Part shown: positions 9,643 through 18,289 of the stretch, piece by piece
How the letters are laid out: the number at the start of each line of letters is the position of its first letter
Numbering within the stretch: position 1 is the first letter of the stretch
From: Sinomonas notoginsengisoli
GTDB lineage: Bacteria; Actinomycetota; Actinomycetes; Actinomycetales; Micrococcaceae
Assembly (NCBI RefSeq): GCF_021554725.1
Contig: NZ_JAIZDP010000011.1
Location: forward strand, 1-64,000
Reading direction: 5' to 3'
Length of the DNA: 64,000 nt
Position numbers and translations under genes: made by a program
Notes under the pieces: model-generated
The model's input: the letters and a program-made list of their open reading frames with translations, nothing else
Databases searched by the model: none
What the model was told of the DNA's origin: nothing

Positions 9643-10680
9643 GTGCAGGCTCCCGACCTCACCGGTGCACCCGCCCTCGACCGTTCGCCGAAGGGCGCGT
9701 CCGGGAAGGACATCTCCCGGAAGACGCAGGCCTCGGCAGACCTCCCGCGGGTCCTCGCCCAGGCGGTCGAGGACTACTTGCGCCACCTCGCGGTGGAGCG
9801 TGGCCTCGCGGCCAACACGCTTGCGGCCTACCGCAGGGACGTGGCCCGCTACGGGGCCTACCTTGCACGCGAGGGTGTCCACGCGCCGTCGGACGTTCAG
9901 CGGCGGCACGTGGGCGGCTTCGCACAGGCGCTCCGCGACGGGGCCGACGGCGGCAGTCCCCTCACCGCGCGCTCGGCGGCCAGGACCGTGGTCGCCGTGC
10001 GCGGTCTGCACCGCTTCTGGGCGCTCGAGGGCACGACGCCGGACGACCCGGCCGCAGACGTGAGCCCACCGCTGGCCGGCCAGCGGCTTCCCAAGGCGAT
10101 CACGGTCCACGAGGTAGCGCGGCTCCTCGAAATGGCAGGCGCGGACACACCGTCAGGTCTCCGCGACCGGGCCCTCCTCGAGTTCCTCTACGCCACAGGT
10201 GCGCGCATCAGCGAAGCGGTGGGCCTCGACGTCGACGACCTCAGGCTCGATGCCCCAGACGGCGGCCCGGCGGTCGTGCGGCTGTTCGGCAAAGGCTCCA
10301 AGGAGCGCCTCGTGCCGATAGGCTCCTTTGCAGCGAGGGCCCTGGACGCGTACATCGTCCGCGCGCGCCCGGCACTCGTGGCGAAGGGCCCAGGCACCCC
10401 CGCCCTGTTCCTGAATGCTCGCGGCGGGCGCCTGAGCCGCCAGAGCGCTTGGACGATCCTCAAGGACGTCGCCGAGAAGGCCCAGATCAACCGGGACGTG
10501 TCCCCGCACACCCTGCGGCACTCGTTCGCCACGCACCTGCTCGAGGGCGGCGCGGACGTCCGCGTGGTCCAGGAACTCCTCGGCCACGCCTCGGTCACGA
10601 CGACGCAGGTCTACACCCTCGTCACCGCCGACACACTGCGCGAGGTCTACGCGGCCGCCCACCCGAGGGCGCGCGGCTGA
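9643..10680 (+). CDS. xerD: Site-specific tyrosine recombinase XerD
   Basis: 345 residues from GTG 9643; GTG 9604, overlapping the NUDIX gene by 28 nt, would add 13 residues. The N-terminal SAM-like DNA-binding domain covers about residues 38-130. The catalytic set is complete: R188 (GARIS), K220 (GKGSKER), H289 and R292 (HTLRH), H315 (LLGH) and Y324. It resolves chromosome dimers at dif together with XerC and FtsK. Synteny (after the NUDIX gene) matches Rv1701 rather than a mobile-element integrase. The long leader of ~37 residues before the fold is not part of the family core. Confidence 0.92.
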   Translation: MQAPDLTGAPALDRSPKGASGKDISRKTQASADLPRVLAQAVEDYLRHLAVERGLAANTLAAYRRDVARYGAYLAREGVHAPSDVQRRHVGGFAQALRDGADGGSPLTARSAARTVVAVRGLHRFWALEGTTPDDPAADVSPPLAGQRLPKAITVHEVARLLEMAGADTPSGLRDRALLEFLYATGARISEAVGLDVDDLRLDAPDGGPAVVRLFGKGSKERLVPIGSFAARALDAYIVRARPALVAKGPGTPALFLNARGGRLSRQSAWTILKDVAEKAQINRDVSPHTLRHSFATHLLEGGADVRVVQELLGHASVTTTQVYTLVTADTLREVYAAAHPRARG

Positions 10681-10696
10681 TGGAGAGGGCGGGCTG

Positions 10697-11176
10697 ATGG
10701 GCGCGCCGGTGGCGCTGTGCTTCCTGCTGCGCGAGGGTCCCGGCGGCCGCGAGGTCCTGCTCGGACGCAAGAAGCGCGGATTCGGACGCGGGAAGATTGT
10801 GGGACTGGGCGGGCACATTGAGGCGGGGGAGACCCCAGCGGAAGCCGCCGCCCGCGAGCTCGAGGAGGAGGCCCGCGTCGTGCTCGACGCCGCCGTGCTG
10901 GTTCCCGCCGGAACCGTGGACTTCCGCTTCCCCCTTCGCCCCGAGTGGGACATGGAGTGCACCATGTTCACCTCGAGCGTGTGGACCGGCGAGATCGGGG
11001 AGAGCGATGAGATAGCACCCGCGTGGTACCCGGTGGAAGCGCTGCCCGCGGAGAGCATGTGGCAGGACGCCGACCACTGGCTCCCCATCGTGCTCGCCGG
11101 AACGGTGGCCGACTTCTACGTAGAGATGGCCGAGGACAACGAGACGGTCTCCCGCTTCGTTGTCCTCGGCCAGTGA
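10697..11176 (+). CDS. MutT-like NUDIX hydrolase (8-oxo-dGTP/nucleotide clean-up)
   Basis: 159 residues; ATG preceded by GAGAGGGCGGGC. The NUDIX box reads GHIEAGETP...ARELEEEARV, with the metal-binding REL-x-EE core intact but the usual Gly of EExGU replaced (Ala-Arg). The flanking VGLGGHIEAGET resembles MTH1-like oxidised purine nucleoside triphosphatases. It begins 16 nt after xerD and converges on prpC. It marks the start of the accessory segment between xerD and parA. The oxidised-nucleotide role is a family-based guess. Confidence 0.8.
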   Translation: MGAPVALCFLLREGPGGREVLLGRKKRGFGRGKIVGLGGHIEAGETPAEAAARELEEEARVVLDAAVLVPAGTVDFRFPLRPEWDMECTMFTSSVWTGEIGESDEIAPAWYPVEALPAESMWQDADHWLPIVLAGTVADFYVEMAEDNETVSRFVVLGQ

Positions 11177-11189
11177 CTCTGACGAGGAC
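11162..11189. terminator. Hairpin between convergent MutT and prpC genes
   Basis: GTCCTCG (11162-11168) pairs with CGAGGAC (11183-11189), a perfect 7-bp stem around a 14-nt loop that contains the stop codon of the + strand gene. Its place between two converging genes fits a two-way terminator. No T-run follows. Confidence 0.35.
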
Positions 11190-11203
11190 GCCCGCCGCCC
11201 GGC

Positions 11204-12355
11204 TCAGTCGATGTGCCGCTCCTCTGGGCCGTTGTAGGCCGAGAGCGGACGGATGAGCGAGTTGTTCTCGGCCTGCTCCATGACGTGGGCGGTCCAGCCC
11301 ACGATTCGGCTCGCCACGAACAGCGGCGTGAACGTGGGGATGTCGAAGCCCATGAGGTGGTACGCCGGGCCGGTCGGGTAGTCGAGATTGGGCTTGATCC
11401 CCTTCGCCTCGTCCATGGACTGCTCGAGGCCGTCGTAGAGGCCCAGGACCTCTGGGCGGCCGTAGAAGGCGATCAGGTCGTCCAGCGCTGCCTTCATGGT
11501 CGGAACGCGCGAATCGCCGTGCTTGTACACGCGATGGCCGAAGCCCATGACCTTCTTCTTCGCCGCGAGCGCCTCGTCCATCCAGGCCTTGGCGCGGACC
11601 TTCGCCTGCTCATGCGTCTCGTCGGTGCGGATCCCGATCTCCTCGAACGTCTCCATGACCGCTTCGTTGGCTCCGCCGTGGAGCGGACCCTTGAGCGCGC
11701 CGATGGCCGCGGTCACCGCCGAGTGCAGATCGGAGAGCGTGGAGGTGACAACGCGCGCCGTGAAGGTCGAGGCGTTGAACGAGTGCTCCGCGTAGAGGAT
11801 CATCGAGACCTCGAAGGCCCGGACCACCTCGGGAGCGGCCTCCTCGCCGAATGCCATCCACAGGAAGTTGGCCGCGTAGCCGAGGTCGTCGCGGGGCTCG
11901 ATGGCCTCCTGGCCGCGGCGGCGGCGCTGGTCGTAGGCGACAACGGCCGGCATGGCGGCGAACAGCTCAAGGGCCTTGGCGAGGTTCGCCTCGTGCGAGG
12001 AGTCCCCCGCCTTGGGATGGCGGGCGCCGTGGACGCTGGCCGCGGTGCGGCAGACGTCCATCGGGTGGCAGGTGGCGGGAAGCTCGTCGACGACCTGCTT
12101 GAGGACAGGGTCGAGTTTCCGGCCCGAGCGCTCGCGCGCCTCGAACTCGGCAAGTTGCTCCGCGGCGGGCAGCTCGCCGTACCAGAGCAGGTACGCGACC
12201 TCCTCGAAGCTGCAGCGCGCCGCCAGTTCCTGGACCGGGTAGCCGCGGTAGAGCAGCGAGTTGGTCTCAGGGTTGACCTTTGAGATGGCGGTGTAGTCCA
12301 CCACCACGCCGGCAAGGCCCTTCTTAATCTCTTCGGTGTTTGGCACCTGTGTCAT
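11204..12355 (-). CDS. prpC: 2-methylcitrate synthase (citrate synthase family)
   Basis: 383 residues. It condenses propionyl-CoA with oxaloacetate in propionate catabolism. The citrate-synthase triad is visible as H226 (GPLHGGANE), H274 (GFGHRVYKHGDSR) and D325 (NLDYPTG). The short length and the GMDIPTFTP-like stretch (MGFDIPTFTPLFVASR) are typical of methylcitrate/citrate synthases of Gram-positives. It is the last gene of the prpD-prpB-prpC run; the neighbours, not the fold, set the substrate. Residual citrate synthase activity is common in this family. Confidence 0.93.
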   Translation of the reverse strand: MTQVPNTEEIKKGLAGVVVDYTAISKVNPETNSLLYRGYPVQELAARCSFEEVAYLLWYGELPAAEQLAEFEARERSGRKLDPVLKQVVDELPATCHPMDVCRTAASVHGARHPKAGDSSHEANLAKALELFAAMPAVVAYDQRRRRGQEAIEPRDDLGYAANFLWMAFGEEAAPEVVRAFEVSMILYAEHSFNASTFTARVVTSTLSDLHSAVTAAIGALKGPLHGGANEAVMETFEEIGIRTDETHEQAKVRAKAWMDEALAAKKKVMGFGHRVYKHGDSRVPTMKAALDDLIAFYGRPEVLGLYDGLEQSMDEAKGIKPNLDYPTGPAYHLMGFDIPTFTPLFVASRIVGWTAHVMEQAENNSLIRPLSAYNGPEERHID

Positions 12356-12388
12356 CGCAGGACTCCTTCGTCAGTGGGCCCGGTGGTC

Positions 12389-13294
12389 TCAGTATCGGCC
12401 GGGAACCTGAAAGTTGAACACGCCGGTGTCGAAGCGGTTGTACGCCTCGTAGTCAACCAGCTCGTAGAGGCGGGAGCGAGTCAACATGTTCTCCACCTGG
12501 GCCTCTTGCGTGCCATCCGCCCGGATGCTATCCAATGTACGTTCTGCAGCGCCCATGGCAATGCGCAGGAGGGTCACGGGATAGATCACGAGGTTGATGC
12601 CGACGCCCGCGAGCTCGTCGCGCGTGAAGAGCCGGCTCTTGCCGAACTCCGTCATGTTCGCCAGGACGGGCACGTCCACGGCACCGCGTATGGCCTTGAA
12701 CTCCTCAAGGCTGCCCATGGCCTCGGGGAAGATGGCGTCCGCCCCGGCGTCGACGAGCGCCCGGGCACGCTCGACCGCGGCGTCGAGACCTTCCGCCGCG
12801 CGGATGTCCGTGCGCGCCATGATGAGGAAGTTCGGGTCGCGCCGTGCATCCGCGGCCGCCCGGACGCGCTGGAGGGCCGTGTCGAGATCGACCACGGCCT
12901 TGCCGTCGAGGTGGCCACACCGCTTCGGGTTCACCTGGTCCTCGATGTGCATGCCTGCGAGGCCCGCGTTCTCGAGCTCCTGGATGGTCCGGGCCACGTT
13001 CATGGCCTCGCCGAAGCCCGTGTCGGCATCGACGATCGCGGGAAGGCTGGTCATGCGGGCGATCTGCCCGGCACGGGTGGCGACCTCGGTGAGAGTCGTG
13101 AGGCCGATGTCCGGCAGGCCGAGGTCATTGGCCAGAACCGCGCCCGAGATGTACACGCCGGGGAAGCCCTTCTCCTCGATGAGCCGGGCAGAGAGGGGGC
13201 TGAAAGCGCCCGGGAACTGCTGGAGCGCGCCGGAGCCGAGGATCTCGCGCAGCCTGATCCTCTTCTGCTCGGGGGTGGTGGTCGAGTAGAGCAT
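12389..13294 (-). CDS. prpB: Methylisocitrate lyase
   Basis: 301 residues. It cleaves 2-methylisocitrate to pyruvate and succinate. The signature KRCGH lies at residues 124-128 with the active-site Cys, and the Mg-binding DADTGFG at 89-95. The length is the usual 290-305 for PrpB, shorter than isocitrate lyases. It lies between prpD and prpC with 22- and 33-nt gaps, so a single transcript is likely. Confidence 0.95.
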   Translation of the reverse strand: MLYSTTTPEQKRIRLREILGSGALQQFPGAFSPLSARLIEEKGFPGVYISGAVLANDLGLPDIGLTTLTEVATRAGQIARMTSLPAIVDADTGFGEAMNVARTIQELENAGLAGMHIEDQVNPKRCGHLDGKAVVDLDTALQRVRAAADARRDPNFLIMARTDIRAAEGLDAAVERARALVDAGADAIFPEAMGSLEEFKAIRGAVDVPVLANMTEFGKSRLFTRDELAGVGINLVIYPVTLLRIAMGAAERTLDSIRADGTQEAQVENMLTRSRLYELVDYEAYNRFDTGVFNFQVPGRY

Positions 13295-13316
13295 TGGCAG
13301 TCCTCTCAGAAGAGTC

Positions 13317-14837
13317 TCAGAAGAGACCGTGCGGCGCGGAGGCGAGGTCGATCACGCCCTCCTTAGCCACGATGTTGAGCTGGTCGAGGTCGCCGGCGCC
13401 GAGTTCGGGCAGGCGCTGGACGGCGCTGAGGAAGCGGTCGATCTCCTCAGGTGCGACGGATTCCGACGCGAGGGTGCGGAACTTCATGATGTACTGCTCG
13501 CGGCCGAACGGCCGGGCGCCGAGCGGGTGGGCGTCGGCAACGGCGATCTGGTCCTCGAGCACGGTCGCGTCGGTCAGCGTGATGACCACGGAGCCGCCGA
13601 ACGCCTTCTCGGAGATGTCGAGCGAGTGGTACCGGCGGGTCCACTCCGGGTCCTCCTCGGTGGTGACCTTGTGCCACAGGGCCACCGTGTCGGGGCGGCC
13701 GGCGCGCTCGGGGGAGTAGGAGTCGACGTGGTGCCACGTGCCGTCCTGCAGCGCCACGGCGAAGATGTACGGGATCGAGTGGTCCAGCGTTTCGCGGGAA
13801 GCCGTGGGATCGTACTTCTGCGGATCGTTCGCACCGGAGCCGATCACGTAGTGCGTGTGGTGGCTCGTCCTGATGAGGATGCTGGCCACATTGTCCGGGT
13901 TGATGGCCTCGGGGTGCTCACGGTGCAGCTTGCGGGCGAGGTCGATCCAGGCCTGCGCCTGGTACTCGGCCGAGTGCTCCTTCGTATAGGTGTCCAGGAT
14001 CGCGCGCTTCGCCTCGCCCTCTGCCGGGAGCGGAACCTCGTAGGCCGCGTCCGGTCCGTCCAGCATCCAGGCGATGACCCCGTCTTCGCCCTCGTAGATC
14101 GGCACAGGCGACGTCTGCCCGCGCATCGCGCGGTCCACGGCCTCGACGGCCATCTTCCCGGCGAATGCAGGGGCGTGGGCCTTCCACGTGGAGATCTCGC
14201 CCTTGCGCGACTGGCGGGTCGCCGTCGTCGTGTGGAGGGCCTGGCCCACTGCTTGGAAGATCGTCTCGATGTCGAGGCCCAGGAGCGTGCCGATGCCGGC
14301 TGCAGCCGACGGGCCGAGGTGGGCGACGTGGTCGATCTTGTGCTTGTGCAGGCTGATGGCCTTCACAAGGTCCACCTGGATCTCGTAGCCGGTGGCGATG
14401 CCGCGGATGAGGTCGCGGCCGGTGGAGCTCGCGTGCTGGGCGACCGCGAGGATCGGCGGGATGTTGTCTCCCGGGTGCGAGTACTCGGCAGCGAGGAACG
14501 TGTCGTGGTAGTCGAGTTCGCGCACGGCCACGCCGTTGGCCCATGCTGCCCATTCGGGGGAGACGCGGTCCGTGATCCCGTAGACCAGCGCGCCCTTGCC
14601 GCCGGACGACGGCGCGTGGCTGAGAGCCTGGGCGCGCGCGGCCACGATGGGGCCTCGGTTGAGGGAGGCGATCGCTACCGAGGCGTTGTCGATGATCCGG
14701 TTGATGATCATCTCGCTGACCTCGTCGCTGACCTCGACCGGGTCGGCAGCGACCTTGGCGATCTTGTGTGCGAGCTGCTCCTCGCGCGGCAGGTTCTCTT
14801 CGCTCTTGTAGACGCGGACCTTGTGCATCTCTACCAT
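13317..14837 (-). CDS. prpD: 2-methylcitrate dehydratase
   Basis: 506 residues of the MmgE/PrpD family. It dehydrates 2-methylcitrate to 2-methyl-cis-aconitate. Recognisable stretches are [34 protein letters not shown] and [16 protein letters not shown] at 14837 gives [10 protein letters not shown]; the internal ATG at 14828 is an equally good start. It is the first enzyme gene of the minus-strand run, directly downstream of the GntR regulator gene (20-nt gap), so the regulator is probably co-transcribed. Confidence 0.94.
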   Translation of the reverse strand: MVEMHKVRVYKSEENLPREEQLAHKIAKVAADPVEVSDEVSEMIINRIIDNASVAIASLNRGPIVAARAQALSHAPSSGGKGALVYGITDRVSPEWAAWANGVAVRELDYHDTFLAAEYSHPGDNIPPILAVAQHASSTGRDLIRGIATGYEIQVDLVKAISLHKHKIDHVAHLGPSAAAGIGTLLGLDIETIFQAVGQALHTTTATRQSRKGEISTWKAHAPAFAGKMAVEAVDRAMRGQTSPVPIYEGEDGVIAWMLDGPDAAYEVPLPAEGEAKRAILDTYTKEHSAEYQAQAWIDLARKLHREHPEAINPDNVASILIRTSHHTHYVIGSGANDPQKYDPTASRETLDHSIPYIFAVALQDGTWHHVDSYSPERAGRPDTVALWHKVTTEEDPEWTRRYHSLDISEKAFGGSVVITLTDATVLEDQIAVADAHPLGARPFGREQYIMKFRTLASESVAPEEIDRFLSAVQRLPELGAGDLDQLNIVAKEGVIDLASAPHGLF

Positions 14838-14856
14838 GTCAGACCTCTTCGGATGG

Positions 14857-15498
14857 TTAGGGGACAGCGTGGGTGGACTTGATGTGGTTCAGGCTGTTGT
14901 GCAGGTGGACGGCCGTTGCCGCTGCGGCCAGATGGGCGTTGCCGTCGGCGATGGCGCCCGCAATGGCGGCATGCTCTGACGCCGCCTGCCGCAGCCGTGC
15001 GGCGTCGTCCTTCGCGAGGCGGCGCACGCGGGTGAGGTGCACGCGCAGGCCCTCGAGGGACTGCGCGAGGAACGAGTTGGCGATCGAGGAGTCGATCGCA
15101 TCGTCGAGCTGCGCGGCGAGGGCGTAGTACTCATGCCGCTGCGGGTCGTCGTCGGTCAGGAGAGTCGGCGCCGCGGCGAAGCGGTCGCGCAGGTCGGCGA
15201 ACCGCTCATGGTCGCCCCGCAGCGCGGCAAGGGCAGCAGCCTTGGACTCGAGTGCCTCCCGCAGCTCGAACAGCTCGTCGACGTGGGCCAGGGAGATGTC
15301 GCTGACAACGACGCCCCGTCCCCGCTGGGCCGACGCGAGGCCTTCGGCGGTGAGGCGCGCGAGCGCTTCACGCAGCGGAGTCCTGGAGACCCCGAGCCGT
15401 TCGGACTGCTCGACCTCGCCGAGGACGGTTCCCGGGGGGAGGCGCCACTCGACGATATCCTCGCGGAGGGCGGCGTAGGCACGGTCACTGGCCTTCAT
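14857..15498 (-). CDS. GntR/FCD transcriptional regulator of the prp locus
   Basis: 213 residues starting at ATG 15498, chosen for a strong GAGGAGG site 6 nt upstream; a longer start at 15537 lacks one. Winged-helix HTH at residues 5-70 ([13 protein letters not shown]...[14 protein letters not shown]) is followed by an all-helical FCD ligand domain whose Asp/His residues normally bind a metal and an organic acid. It sits between prpD and the divergent prpE. The two ATGTATACAT palindromes in that gap are its likely operators. Its ligand is probably a methylcitrate-cycle acid, by inference from location. Confidence 0.88.
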   Translation of the reverse strand: MKASDRAYAALREDIVEWRLPPGTVLGEVEQSERLGVSRTPLREALARLTAEGLASAQRGRGVVVSDISLAHVDELFELREALESKAAALAALRGDHERFADLRDRFAAAPTLLTDDDPQRHEYYALAAQLDDAIDSSIANSFLAQSLEGLRVHLTRVRRLAKDDAARLRQAASEHAAIAGAIADGNAHLAAAATAVHLHNSLNHIKSTHAVP

Positions 15499-15545
15499 CG
15501 CTGCCTCCTCGCCGAACTGCCCGGAATCTTTCCCCACGAGGGGCT

Positions 15546-15618
15546 ATGTATACATTGACAGCGACCACTTGGAATTGCAAGCCGGTTCTTGGTGAAATTT
15601 TCGGATAAATGTATACAT
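15546..15618. promoter_or_regulatory. Divergent prp control region with two ATGTATACAT operators
   Basis: The perfect palindrome ATGTATACAT occurs at 15546-15555 and again at 15609-15618. On the + strand TTGGTG (15589-15594), a 17-nt spacer and TATACA (15612-15617) form a promoter whose -10 lies inside the right operator. On the minus strand the left operator also supplies a TATACA -10 (15552-15547) with a weak -35 about 16-17 nt away. Binding of a GntR/FCD dimer would therefore cover both -10 boxes. GntR-family sites of TGTATACA type are well known. The repressor identity is inferred from adjacency. Confidence 0.7.
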
Positions 15619-15685
15619 CGGCCTTGTCGAAGCGAGCGATGCTGGCCTAGTCTGGGCTCATCACGCCGAGGTGAGGAGCGCCACA

Positions 15686-17596
15686 GTGACCAACGCGAAG
15701 AGGGAGACGACGCCGTCCGCCTACGCCGAGCTCTACCGTAGGAGCATCGAGGACCCGGATGCCTTCTGGCTCGAGGCTGCGAAGGCGGTCGAGTGGGACG
15801 ACGCGCCGTCCGCTGCGCTCGACTCCACCGAGCATCCGCTGTACCGATGGTTCCCCGGGGGCACCCTGAACACGGCGTACAACGCGCTCGACCGTCACGT
15901 CGCCGCCGGGCGCGGCGAGGCCGCAGCGCTCATCTACGATTCTGCTGTCCTGGGTGTCCAGCGCACGTACACCTACGCCGAGCTCACCGGCCTCGTGGCC
16001 CGGTTCGCTGGCGCCCTCGCCGCACAGGGCGTCGGGAAGGGCGACCGCGTGGTGCTCTACATGCCGATGATTCCCGAGGCCGCCATCGCGATGCTCGCGT
16101 GCGCGCGCCTCGGGGCTGTCCACTCCGTCGTCTTCGGCGGGTTCGCCCCTCGCGAGCTCGCGGCCAGGATCAGGGACGCACGTCCCAAGCTCGTGGTGAC
16201 CGCCAGCGGAGGCATTGAGCCCAACCGCCGCGTCGAGTACCTCCCGATGGTCGCGGAGGCGCTTGAGATAGCGGAGATGCCCGAGACCGCGGTGGTGGTC
16301 AAGGTCCGGCCGGGCTTCGCGCATCAGCTGGCTGACTATCCCGAGTGGCAGGACTTCGACGCGCTGCTCTCTTCGGCCGAGCCCGCCGCTCCGGTCCCCG
16401 TCGCGGCCTCGGACCCGCTGTACGTCCTCTACACGTCCGGCACGACTGGAACACCCAAGGGTGTGCAGCGCGACAACGGCGGCCACGCCGTCGCCCTCGC
16501 CTGGACGCTGAAGAACCTCTACGGGGTCGGGCCCGGCGAGGTCATGTGGACGGCCTCCGACGTCGGGTGGGTCGTGGGGCACTCCTACATCGTCTACGGC
16601 CCGCTCCTCGCGGGCGCCACGACCGTCCTGTACGAGGGCAAGCCGGTGGGCACCCCGGACGCTGGCGCTTTCTGGCGCGTCGTCCGCGATCACGGTGTCA
16701 AGGTCCTCTTCACGGCCCCGACCGCCCTGCGCGCGATCCGCCGCGCGGACCCGGAGGCCGAGCTGCTGGACGGGTACGACATCTCCTCGCTCGTACGCCT
16801 CTACGCCGCCGGCGAGCGCCTCGATCCCGAGACATACCGGTGGGCGGGGGAGAAGCTCGGCGTCCCGGTCGTGGACCATTGGTGGCAGACCGAGACGGGA
16901 TGGGCGATCTGCGGCAATCCCAGGGGCCTCGAGGACATGCCGCTCAAAGCAGGGTCCCCGTCAGTGCCGATGCCTGGTTACGACCTCGAGATCCTCGACA
17001 GCGCGGGCAACCCGGTCGAATCGGGAGAGGAGGGGAATATCGTGCTGCGCGTCCCGCTACCGCCTGGGACCCTCACCACCCTGTGGCACAACGATGAGCG
17101 CTTCATCGCCTCCTATCTGACGGCGTTCCCGGGCTACTACGCCACGGGCGACTCCGGATACCGGGACGCGGACGGCTACGTGTTCGTCATGGGCCGCACC
17201 GATGACATCATCAATGTGGCCGGACACCGGCTCTCGACGGGCGCCATCGAAGCCGTCCTCGCAGGGCATCCCTCGGTCGCAGAGTGCGCGGTGATCGGCC
17301 TCAAGGACTCGCTCAAGGGTCAACGCGCCGTCGGCTACGTGGTCCTCAAGGCGGGGGTGGAGGCGCGCGAGGAGGAGCTTGTGCCGGAACTCGTGACACT
17401 CGTGCGGCGGCAGATCGGACCGGTGGCGGACTTCAAGCAGGCGATTGTGGTGGATGCGCTGCCGAAGACCCGCTCCGGCAAGATCCTGCGCAAGACCATG
17501 CGCCAGATCGCCGATGGTGTGGAGTACAGTGTGCCGTCCACGATTGAGGACCCTTCCGTGATCGAGCGCCTCATTCCGGTTCTCAAGGGGGAATGA
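15686..17596 (+). CDS. prpE: Propionate-CoA ligase (acetyl-CoA synthetase family)
   Basis: 636 residues from GTG 15686, preceded by GGTGAGGAG. It activates propionate with ATP and CoA. The ATP-binding motif YTSGTTGTPKG (249-259), the WWQTETGW core motif and the C-terminal acetylation-type lysine motif RSGKILRKTMRQIADG are present. The KILRKTMRQ form is typical of PrpE rather than Acs (which has KIMRR). It is divergent from prpDBC over a shared control region, so the four enzymes complete propionate to pyruvate plus succinate, except the cis-aconitate hydration step, for which no gene is seen here. Confidence 0.92.
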   Translation: MTNAKRETTPSAYAELYRRSIEDPDAFWLEAAKAVEWDDAPSAALDSTEHPLYRWFPGGTLNTAYNALDRHVAAGRGEAAALIYDSAVLGVQRTYTYAELTGLVARFAGALAAQGVGKGDRVVLYMPMIPEAAIAMLACARLGAVHSVVFGGFAPRELAARIRDARPKLVVTASGGIEPNRRVEYLPMVAEALEIAEMPETAVVVKVRPGFAHQLADYPEWQDFDALLSSAEPAAPVPVAASDPLYVLYTSGTTGTPKGVQRDNGGHAVALAWTLKNLYGVGPGEVMWTASDVGWVVGHSYIVYGPLLAGATTVLYEGKPVGTPDAGAFWRVVRDHGVKVLFTAPTALRAIRRADPEAELLDGYDISSLVRLYAAGERLDPETYRWAGEKLGVPVVDHWWQTETGWAICGNPRGLEDMPLKAGSPSVPMPGYDLEILDSAGNPVESGEEGNIVLRVPLPPGTLTTLWHNDERFIASYLTAFPGYYATGDSGYRDADGYVFVMGRTDDIINVAGHRLSTGAIEAVLAGHPSVAECAVIGLKDSLKGQRAVGYVVLKAGVEAREEELVPELVTLVRRQIGPVADFKQAIVVDALPKTRSGKILRKTMRQIADGVEYSVPSTIEDPSVIERLIPVLKGE

Positions 17597-17604
17597 CGCC
17601 GCAG

Positions 17605-17620
17605 GTTACTCATGGGTAAC
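17605..17620. promoter_or_regulatory. GTTACT-CATG-GGTAAC palindrome before the thioesterase
   Basis: A 16-bp near-perfect palindrome ends 8 nt before the ATG of the thioesterase gene. Arms GTTAC/GTAAC are perfect with a CATG centre. TTACT...AGTAA-type sites are typical of TetR-family fatty-acid regulators in actinobacteria. No such regulator is adjacent, so the binding protein would be encoded elsewhere. Confidence 0.35.
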
Positions 17621-17628
17621 ATGGCGGC

Positions 17629-18171
17629 ATGCACCTGCTCCTCAGAACACTCCTCCTCCTGCTCGCCTCGCGCCGCCGACGCCCACTGAGCCTCTGGGCC
17701 ACCTCGTCGCTGAAGATGCGCGTGCTCCCCACTGACATCGACGTGGCCATGCACCTCAACAACGGGATGTACTTCTCGCTCATGGACCTCGGCCGCTTCG
17801 ACCTCATGGTCCGGGCCGGGGCGTGGGACCGCATGCGCGCGCGGGGCTGGAGCCCCGTGGTCAATCTCGAGACGATCACGTTCCGCAAGTCGCTGCAGCT
17901 GTGGCAGGCCTACACGATCGAGACCAAGATCGTCGGCTTCGACGAGAAGGCCATCTTCTTCGAACAGCGCATGGTGGCCGACAGCGAGGTCTACGCGCGT
18001 GCCTACCTCGCCACACGCCTCGTCTCCGCGCGCGGCCCCGTCTCCAACGAGGAGATCTTCGCCGAGACGGGACGCCCGCCCACGGGCCTCGTTCTGCCCG
18101 AGTTCCTCCACCGCTGGCGCGAGGAGAACGCGCTCCCGAGCACCCGGCGGCCTGCGCCGCACCTCTGGTAA
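17629..18171 (+). CDS. Acyl-CoA thioesterase-like hotdog protein (THEM6/4HBT type)
   Basis: 180 residues. After a hydrophobic, leucine-rich N-terminus (LLLRTLLLLLAS) comes a single hotdog domain with DIDVAMHLNNGMYFSLMDLGRFD, in which the Asp/His/Asn region corresponds to the catalytic area of 4-hydroxybenzoyl-CoA thioesterase relatives. The leucine-rich start could anchor it at the membrane. It follows prpE by 32 nt, but the palindrome before it suggests separate control. The substrate is unknown. Confidence 0.75.
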   Translation: MHLLLRTLLLLLASRRRRPLSLWATSSLKMRVLPTDIDVAMHLNNGMYFSLMDLGRFDLMVRAGAWDRMRARGWSPVVNLETITFRKSLQLWQAYTIETKIVGFDEKAIFFEQRMVADSEVYARAYLATRLVSARGPVSNEEIFAETGRPPTGLVLPEFLHRWREENALPSTRRPAPHLW

Positions 18172-18289
18172 GGGCTGCGCGCCGAGTCGGGTCGGCCGCA
18201 CTGACGTGGTGCGGTGGATTTCACGGCCTGATCTGGGGCGTTGCGCGGAGCGCGCGAGCAGCCGAGCCATCCCTCATCCCGACGGCGTG

